Of a DNA stretch of 64,000 nucleotides, positions 58,325-64,000 are shown in pieces (within the stretch, counting starts at the first letter, position 1; each line of letters starts with the position of its first letter). The stretch spans positions 248,001 to 312,000 of the forward strand of contig JADJVW010000001.1 of assembly GCA_016710365.1 (NCBI GenBank), written 5' to 3'. Source of the stretch: Candidatus Caldilinea saccharophila. GTDB lineage: Bacteria; Chloroflexota; Anaerolineae; Caldilineales; Caldilineaceae. The notes beneath the pieces are model-generated. The model searched no databases, had not been told where the DNA came from, and saw only the letters and a list, made by a program, of their open reading frames with translations. Position numbers and translations under genes: made by a program.

Positions 58325-60385
58325 ATGAAACACAGTGCCTTCTGGCGAATAGTGCTCGGAAGTCTCGCCGCCATGATGGCGTTAGCGCCTATGCTCCTGT
58401 CTGCTGCCAGTGGGCAGCGGGCGTGGCAGGCTCCTGCTGCCACACCCGCTGCCCACTGGCAGCAAATTCAAACGGCCGGTAAATTGGTCTTCGGCACGGC
58501 CGCCGATTATCCGCCTTTTGAGTTCTACAACAGCAAGTTCGAGCTGGATGGCTTCGACATTGTGCTTGCCAAGGCGCTTGGCGACGAACTCGGTGTGCCC
58601 GTCGAATTCAGAGACTATGCGTTCGACGGGCTCCTCGATGCACTGCGTCTGGGTCAGGTAGACGCCGCTATCGGAGCGATCTCCGTCACACCGGGACGCC
58701 AGACATTGGTGGACTTTACCAATATCTACTACCTGGGCGAAACATCGGCGCTGGCTGGCACAGCTTTTACCGGGACTGTGCGCTCGGCGACTGATCTGGC
58801 CGGCGCCACCATTGGCGTGCAGCGCGGCACAACTTTCCAGGCATGGGCGCAACAATTCCTCGTGGACGAGGGATACATCCAGCAAGAAGATTTGATAACT
58901 TATGCGACCCCCAGTGCGATTGTGCGTGATTTGCGCAACGGCGCGCTGGATGTCGGGTTGGTGGGGCAGCAGACTGCCGCCGCCGCGATGCGGCAAAGTG
59001 GTGACGAATTGCGCCTGGCTGGCGAAAACTTTTACAAGCAGCAGTTTGCCATTGCTGTGCCAAAGGGTTCTGACCTGACCGCTGAGCTGAACCAGGCCCT
59101 GTTGTCGATTCAAAGCAGCGGTGCGTTTGCCCAGTTGATCGACGCGTACCTGCAGGTCAACCCGGGCGCTGTCACGCCGGACGAAGACGCGGCGACGGTG
59201 GAGAATGTGGTCATTCCTGAACCGACGCCCGCATCCTGCATCCACAGCATGACTTACATCGCCGACCTGAACCTGGATGACGCCAACATGACCGCGCCGC
59301 CGATCATGGCGCCGGGGCAGAACTTCTCCAAGGGCTGGCGGCTGCAAAACTCCGGGACGTGCGCCTGGGAGCCGGACTTTGCTTTGGCCTATGTTAACGG
59401 CAACCGCATTGAAGCGGCGATGGGCGGCAGCGCCGTGCCGGTGGGACGCACGGTTCAGCCTGGTGAGAGTGTAGATATCTACGCCCAACTGCAGGCGCCA
59501 CAGACCTACGGAACGTTTCAGGGTTTCTGGCAGATGCGCAACAGCGCCTACCAGTACTTTGGCGAGGCAACCTGGGTAGGCATCCAGGTGCCCGATCCCA
59601 ATCCGCCGCCGCCGCCACCGCCGGCTGAGGTCAACCCCAACCTGCGCGCCGACGCCGATTATATCAACGCAGGCCAATGCACCACCATTCGTTGGGATGT
59701 GGACAACGTCGCCGCGGTTTACTTTGTGGAAGGCGGCAACGCGCAGGGCGTCGGCGGCCATGACACACGCAACGTTTGCCCAGGCAGCAGCAGCACCTAC
59801 CTTCTTCGCATCACCCGGCAGGACGGCGCCACGCAGGAGTTCCCGATCACGATCAATGTAAACGGCAATGCCGACTACAGTATCAACTTTTGGGCCGACA
59901 ATAACAGCATCGACGGCGGACAGTGCACCGTGCTGCGCTGGGACGTGCGCAACGTACGCGAGGTCTATCTCGACGGTGAAGGCGTGCCCGGCGTCAGTGC
60001 CCGCGATGTCTGCCCCGGTGGCACGCAGACCTACACGCTCAGGGTCATCAAGTACGATGGCGGCGAAGATGCGCGGCAGGTGACGATTGAGGTACGCAAC
60101 GCGCCGCCGCCGCAGCAGCGCGAGCCGCGCATTGAACGTTTCTCGGTCAACGAGAATCGCATCCACATGGGCCAGTGTGTGCGGCTGGAATGGCGCACGG
60201 ATGACGCCGACGGCGTCGATCTGATTCGCAACGGCAGTGGCATCGGCGGCGGGTCGGGCAATGGCAACCAGTCAGACTGCCCCGGCGACGCCGGACTCTA
60301 CGAATATCGGCTCGAAGCGTACAACAGCGCCGGCAGAACCGGGGCGACGGTGACGGTGGATGTCTCCGGAATTCAGCCGCGGTAA
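58325..60385 (+). CDS. Family 3 solute-binding protein fused to NBR1-type and further Ig-like domains
   Basis: 686 residues, ATG with GGAGG upstream. After a signal peptide (IVLGSLAAMMALAPMLLSAA) residues 45-285 are a family 3 periplasmic-type binding domain (LVFGTAADYPPFEFYNSKFE, FDIVLAKALGDELGV, GVQRGTTFQAWAQ), as used for amino acids. Residues about 300-425 are an NBR1-like Ig domain (NFSKGWRLQNSGTCAWEPDF, FQGFWQMRNS). A poly-proline linker and three Ig-like repeats follow, each with a Cys pair (INAGQCTTIRWDVDN, DGGQCTVLRWDVRN, HMGQCVRLEWRTDD). No permease gene is beside it, so sensing or surface binding is as likely as transport. Intact. Confidence 0.85.
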   Translation: MKHSAFWRIVLGSLAAMMALAPMLLSAASGQRAWQAPAATPAAHWQQIQTAGKLVFGTAADYPPFEFYNSKFELDGFDIVLAKALGDELGVPVEFRDYAFDGLLDALRLGQVDAAIGAISVTPGRQTLVDFTNIYYLGETSALAGTAFTGTVRSATDLAGATIGVQRGTTFQAWAQQFLVDEGYIQQEDLITYATPSAIVRDLRNGALDVGLVGQQTAAAAMRQSGDELRLAGENFYKQQFAIAVPKGSDLTAELNQALLSIQSSGAFAQLIDAYLQVNPGAVTPDEDAATVENVVIPEPTPASCIHSMTYIADLNLDDANMTAPPIMAPGQNFSKGWRLQNSGTCAWEPDFALAYVNGNRIEAAMGGSAVPVGRTVQPGESVDIYAQLQAPQTYGTFQGFWQMRNSAYQYFGEATWVGIQVPDPNPPPPPPPAEVNPNLRADADYINAGQCTTIRWDVDNVAAVYFVEGGNAQGVGGHDTRNVCPGSSSTYLLRITRQDGATQEFPITINVNGNADYSINFWADNNSIDGGQCTVLRWDVRNVREVYLDGEGVPGVSARDVCPGGTQTYTLRVIKYDGGEDARQVTIEVRNAPPPQQREPRIERFSVNENRIHMGQCVRLEWRTDDADGVDLIRNGSGIGGGSGNGNQSDCPGDAGLYEYRLEAYNSAGRTGATVTVDVSGIQPR
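58402..58464. repeat. Strong hairpin inside the coding sequence
   Basis: 58402-58421 (TGCTGCCAGTGGGCAGCGGG) is perfectly complementary to 58445-58464; the inner GTGGCAG (58423-58429) pairs with 58437-58443, giving 27 of 28 pairs around a 7-base loop. It spans the signal-peptide cleavage region and linker of the solute-binding protein and may regulate translation. Confidence 0.8.
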
Positions 60386-60532
60386 GTGTGGGCGCAGCCG
60401 GCCGTCCCAGTGTCGCGTTCTCGGCACGCATCCACGCTGTCACTCGCCTGCGGCAGACGCACCGGCGGGTAGCAGTGTGGATGCGCGTTTGGTTCAGGCT
60501 TGGTTGCTCAACTTGTTCACAGGAGAAGATAG

Positions 60533-62057
60533 ATGCCCACTACACTTTTACGAACCACAGCCGCCACCCTGGGCCTGGCCGCCCTAACGATGGCGGCCAG
60601 CCTGCTGGCAGGCTGCAGCTTGCTGAGTGAAGATCTGGAACGCGTGCCGGCCGCAGCGTCCACTGCGGCGGCAACACCTGTGGCCCAGGCGCCCGCTACT
60701 AACGACCACGAACGCCCAGCAGGCTGGCGCGAGGAGAGCCACAGCAACGATGCCGATCCGAACTATGACGTCGTCTTTCCCATCGACGCAGTTAACATGA
60801 TTACGATCACCCTCGCGCCGGACGATTGGGCGGCGATGCAAGCGGATATGGAGGAACTCTATGGGGCGGATCGGGATAGGGCAAAGGCGCTTGCCGCGAT
60901 GACCGACGAGGAGCGCGCGGCGTATCTCCAGCAGCAGATGGCGGACGCAGTCGCAGCCGGGGACGTTCCGCCGAGCGCTGAGTTTACCCGCCGGTCGCCC
61001 ATCTGGCTGCCGGTGACCATCAGCTTCCAGGGCCAGGAGTGGACGCACGTGGGTGTGCGCTACAAGGGCGCCAGCTCGCTAGGCCCGTGGATGGAGGGAG
61101 AGATGAAGCTGCCCTTCAAGTTCGACTTTGACGAGTTCGAGGACGACTATCCCGCTATCAAAAATCAGCGCTTCTTCGGCTTCAAGCAGCTCTCGCTTGC
61201 CAACAACTACGAGGATGCCGCGGGCATGCGCGACACGCTGGTCTATGAACTTCTTGCCGACGCCGGATTGCCATCGCTGCGCACGGCGCCGGTTGAAATT
61301 GTGCTGGACAATGGCGAGGGGCCGCTGCACCTGGGTCTCTATACCCTGATTGAAGTCGTGGATGACACCGGCGTCTCCGCCTATTTTGGCAGCGACGATG
61401 GCAACATCTACGAAGCCAACGGGCTGGGCGCTGGCCTGGCCAAAGCGTCGGCAACGCAGCTCGAAGCCAGCTTTGAGAAGAAGAACAACGAGGACGAGGC
61501 GGATTGGAGCGACATTCGGGCGCTCTACGATCTCCTCCATTCGGATGTGCGTACGAGCGACCCTGCAGCCTGGCGCGCGCCGACCTGGAGGCAATCTTCG
61601 ACGTCGACGGCTTCCTGGAGTGGCTGGGTATCGCTGCGATCGTGGGCCACGGCGACACCTACGGCGTTGCCGGGCACAACTTCTACCTCTACAACGACCC
61701 GGCGCCGGCAGACTCACCTGGTTCTCGTGGGATCACAATGTGACGTTTCGCCAGGAACTGATGCCGTTCCTGGTGCTCGACAAGTCCATCGTCACCGATC
61801 ATTGGCCGCTGATCCGCTTTCTGCTGGACGACCCGGTCTACTGGGCGCGCTACGTCGATTTGATGGCGGAAAACTATGCCACCGTGCTGGCGCCGGACGC
61901 ACTGCTCGCCAAGATACGCGGCCATGCGGAGGTCATCGCGCCCGTCGCGACGCAGGAGATGAGCCAGGAGGAGTACGCCGCTGCCGTGCAGGAGCTTGTC
62001 GACTTCGTGACGGCGCGCGCCGCGGACGTTGAGGAATTCCTCGCTCAGCAGGAGTAG
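60533..62057 (+). CDS. CotH-family lipoprotein (two frameshifts)
   Basis: About 508 codons from ATG 60533 (GGAG upstream). ALTMAASLLAGCSLLSEDLE is a lipoprotein signal with LAGC. The CotH domain starts with VNMITITLAPDDWAAMQADM, then VGVRYKGASSLGPW, KFDFDEFEDDYPAIKNQRFF, LANNYEDAAGMRDTLVYELL and LHLGLYTLIEVVDDTG. After a break near 61575 comes ADLEAIFDVDGFLEWLGIAA and GHNFYLYNDPA, and after another near 61695 LTWFSWDHNVTF and the helical C-terminus. CotH proteins are atypical protein kinases that phosphorylate surface or spore-coat proteins. The breaks are probably read errors. Third in line with the LAL regulator and binding protein. Confidence 0.8.
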
Positions 62058-62113
62058 CGCGCCGCAGTCTTGACCATGCTGTCCGAGGCGTGAGACCCGC
62101 AAAATAGATCTGC

Positions 62114-62161
62114 TAGAAGCAGGAACCGAGTTTCTCAGGCAACTCGATTTCTGCTTCTACA
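62114..62161. terminator. Stem-loop between CotH and CPBP genes
   Basis: TAGAAGCAGGAACCGAGTT (62115-62133) pairs with AACTCGATTTCTGCTTCTA (62142-62160) with two mismatches and an 8-base loop, between convergent stops. Likely bidirectional terminator and possibly a dispersed repeat. Confidence 0.6.
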
Positions 62162-62166
62162 GACAA

Positions 62167-63000
62167 TCAGAAAGTGAGTTGTGCGTCACTCGACGCTCTT
62201 TGCCGTTCTTGTTCTCGCCGCGAGGGGTTGTCGTAAATCTTGATAGGGAAATCCAGGCGTTCAATTGAGCCCTTGCGATGGCTGCGCCAGTAAAGATAAT
62301 AGAGCAGCAGGGCGATGACCACAAAGCGCGACGCCATGCCGATGAGTCCAGCTTCCGGGCCATAGGCACCGCCAGTCCATACGTCAGCACCGACCGCTTG
62401 CTGTAGGATAAGGCTGGGTTCGATCGTGCCACTGACCGGAAAGCCAAAAATGTTGCCTTGGAAGAAATTCCAGCCAAAATGCAGGCCAACCGGCAACCAA
62501 ATGTTGCGGCCACCCAGAAAAGCAACGCCATACATCAACCCACCCAGACCAGTGCCAAAGATGGTGATCGCCGTAGCGCCTGGATTATTGAAGTGTGCGT
62601 ACCCAAACGCCGCCGCGCTGATGGCGATTGCCAGCCACTTGATCAGCCCTGGAGACAGTTTGAGACGCACATACGCCAGCAACATCAGCACGGCCACGAT
62701 GCCGCTCAGCATTAGCGAGCGGAAGATGAACTCCTCGAAGAACGCTCCATAGACAAACCAGCCCGCTCTGGCGCTCAACGTCGCCAGGTCGAAGGAAAAG
62801 CCGGTGACCTGGATAGCGCCTATCGCCAATTCGATCAGGAAAACGAGAGTCATCGCGATCGCAGCAACCAACACGCCGGCGCTGAAGTCGCCAAATACCC
62901 ACCAGTGAAAGGTGAAGCCCAGCCCCTTCCGCACCGACTGTTTGCGCCAGATCCAAAAAACGATGGCGACGACGCCCAGGCCTAAAGCAATACTTAGCAC
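62167..63000 (-). CDS. CPBP family intramembrane metalloprotease (Abi)
   Basis: 277 residues from a GTG at 63000. About seven hydrophobic segments are seen. The family motifs are GAFFEEFIFRSLMLSGIVAV (EExxxR), FGYAHFNNPGATAITIFGTG (His of motif 2) and LPVGLHFGWNFFQGNIFG (HxxxN of motif 3). The C-terminus is a charged tail. CPBP proteases are membrane enzymes related to Rce1 and serve in prenyl-protein processing or bacteriocin self-protection; the role here is unknown. Convergent with the CotH gene. Confidence 0.85.
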   Translation of the reverse strand: MLSIALGLGVVAIVFWIWRKQSVRKGLGFTFHWWVFGDFSAGVLVAAIAMTLVFLIELAIGAIQVTGFSFDLATLSARAGWFVYGAFFEEFIFRSLMLSGIVAVLMLLAYVRLKLSPGLIKWLAIAISAAAFGYAHFNNPGATAITIFGTGLGGLMYGVAFLGGRNIWLPVGLHFGWNFFQGNIFGFPVSGTIEPSLILQQAVGADVWTGGAYGPEAGLIGMASRFVVIALLLYYLYWRSHRKGSIERLDFPIKIYDNPSRREQERQRASSDAQLTF

Positions 63001-63350
63001 TTCACTGCTGCCTTTCTTTACTGTGTGGTGTAACCAGATTCAAAAAAACCTGGCGGAGATGTGTAGGGTGTTGACCTGTATACCACTCGGGCTCAGCGTA
63101 AGTATACCCTAAAAAGCGCCGGCGAAAGAAGCACTGTCACCAGAACCGCCGTCTTGCTAACCGCCGTGTTGCAGGCACAACACTATCATAATAGCAAAAA
63201 GCGGTGAGCGTGTCTTAAGCAGAAATGTACTAGTTTTGCATGGCACCGCGATGCGGGCGCCATCCGACTGCCGGAGGGTAAGCTGCATCGTGTTAGGCCA
63301 AGCACATCGTGAAGGAAATGTGTGGGTGGTAAAGCGCTGGCAGGAGACCT
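63001..63350. other. 350-base intergenic region
   Basis: This gap lies between the start of the CPBP gene and the end of the gene at the window edge. Short frames exist but none is credible. The promoter of the CPBP gene should lie in its left part (AT-rich near 63040-63115), but I make no box-level call. Confidence 0.4.
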
Positions 63351-63995
63351 TCAGCGCAGATACTGCGAATAGGGATACACCTGCCACTTCTGCAACTCCT
63401 CTCCTTTGCAGTAAACCCGCGTCGCCGTCCACCCCTGGACGTAATTCCAGAGCTGCCAGAAGTGGTTCATCTCATTTTTGCGAAAGACGACGCGATAGAC
63501 CAGATGGCGATCCTCGTCGAGCAACTGCATGAAGCCCGCGCGTTTCTGCGCCTGCCGGAGCGCAATGGCGAAGAACTCGGAGCGGCTTTGGCGAAACTCG
63601 ACGATGAGGTGGGCGCGGCTCAGTTCGCTATGGCCGGCGGCCGCTTCGCCTGGAGGAGCGGCCGCTGCGGCCTCCACAGTCTCGGTGGCATCGCCTACGG
63701 TGGCACTGTCTATGATGGCAAGCTCGGCCAGCAGCGGCTCCAGGGCGCGCCGCACATCCGGCTGTGGAAGCTCGATGCGCAGGTCGCGATGCTGGCAACG
63801 CCAGGGGCGGGGGAGGCGCATCCAGGCCAACTGCGCCAACGTCCATTGCAGCGGCTCCTGACCCAGCGCCACGGCGAGCGATTGGAGGCGAAAGGCAAGG
63901 ACTGCTTCCGAAAGATCCGCCGCAGGCTGCCGCCACTGGCGTGCGACTTGACGCACCTCGGCCGCGCTCAGCGGCGCATCCAACAGCGCCTGCAT
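63351..63995 (-). CDS. Unknown protein at window edge, possibly incomplete
   Basis: 214 residues from ATG 63995; only five bases lie upstream in the window, so the true start may be outside. The N-terminal half is helical and Leu/Arg-rich (ALLDAPLSAAEVRQVARQWR), then an Ala-rich linker (TVEAAAAAPPGEAAAG), and a C-terminal domain with many aromatics (FRQSRSEFFAIALRQAQKRA, NEMNHFWQLWNYVQGWTATR, WQVYPYSQYLR). No signal peptide is seen. I do not recognise a family. Confidence 0.55.
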   Translation of the reverse strand: MQALLDAPLSAAEVRQVARQWRQPAADLSEAVLAFRLQSLAVALGQEPLQWTLAQLAWMRLPRPWRCQHRDLRIELPQPDVRRALEPLLAELAIIDSATVGDATETVEAAAAAPPGEAAAGHSELSRAHLIVEFRQSRSEFFAIALRQAQKRAGFMQLLDEDRHLVYRVVFRKNEMNHFWQLWNYVQGWTATRVYCKGEELQKWQVYPYSQYLR

Positions 63996-64000
63996 CCCCA

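Noticed and set aside
63157..63432. Minus-strand 91-codon frame overlapping the unknown edge gene
   Set aside because: It overlaps the 3' end of a longer, better-supported frame and looks non-coding in composition.

Overview
The window looks like a chromosome segment of a Chloroflexota bacterium, probably close to Caldilineae/Anaerolineae. This is inferred from high GC, AfsR/SARP- and MalT-type giant regulators, solute-binding proteins carrying NBR1-type Ig domains, CotH-family lipoproteins, and secreted proteins ending in a short tail such as LPLASR or LPMIDR. No rRNA, tRNA or CRISPR array was seen.

Region 1 (1-11.1 kb, minus strand) is an accessory cluster of proteins from unrelated peptidase or secreted-protein families: an HExxH protein, a C13/caspase-like cysteine peptidase, a small protein matching that peptidase's N-terminal domain, a C39-like papain-fold protein interrupted by an in-frame TGA, a decayed small gene, a subtilase, an unknown protein and a CAP/SCP protein. 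None shows a signal peptide. Two copies of a SARP regulator start, one a short fragment (5965) and one full length but frameshifted (11198), lie in and beside the cluster. Both have the same 11-bp tandem repeat upstream. An eroded ISAs1-type transposase (15.2-16.0 kb) lies beyond.

Region 2 (16.2-41.6 kb, nearly all minus strand) is metabolic. It holds leuB-ppc-HAD-cimA (citramalate route to isoleucine plus PEP carboxylase), a nucleotidyltransferase, a secreted protein, a very long UxaA-type sugar-acid dehydratase, a cysteine-synthase-like PLP enzyme, and an operon of GpsA-like dehydrogenase, iron alcohol dehydrogenase, SDR, fused DhaK-DhaL and DhaM-HPr-EI. A hairpin-repeat zone follows, then a deoxynucleoside kinase, a sphingosine-phosphate-lyase-like decarboxylase and a xylulokinase-type FGGY kinase.

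Region 3 (41.9-64 kb) holds a giant secreted metzincin-like protein, a sugar-epimerase-like TIM barrel, a MATE transporter, Rho, an SH3 lipoprotein, a membrane MutS-like ATPase, an alpha/beta hydrolase, a small P-loop kinase, a LuxR/MalT-type regulator, a solute-binding/Ig fusion, a CotH lipoprotein, a CPBP protease and an unknown protein at the edge.

Many long genes, including core genes such as ppc and leuB, are broken by single-base frameshifts although both halves are well conserved. Residual sequencing indels are the likeliest cause, so several genes called frameshifted here are probably intact in the organism. The intergenic spaces are rich in perfect or near-perfect inverted repeats.
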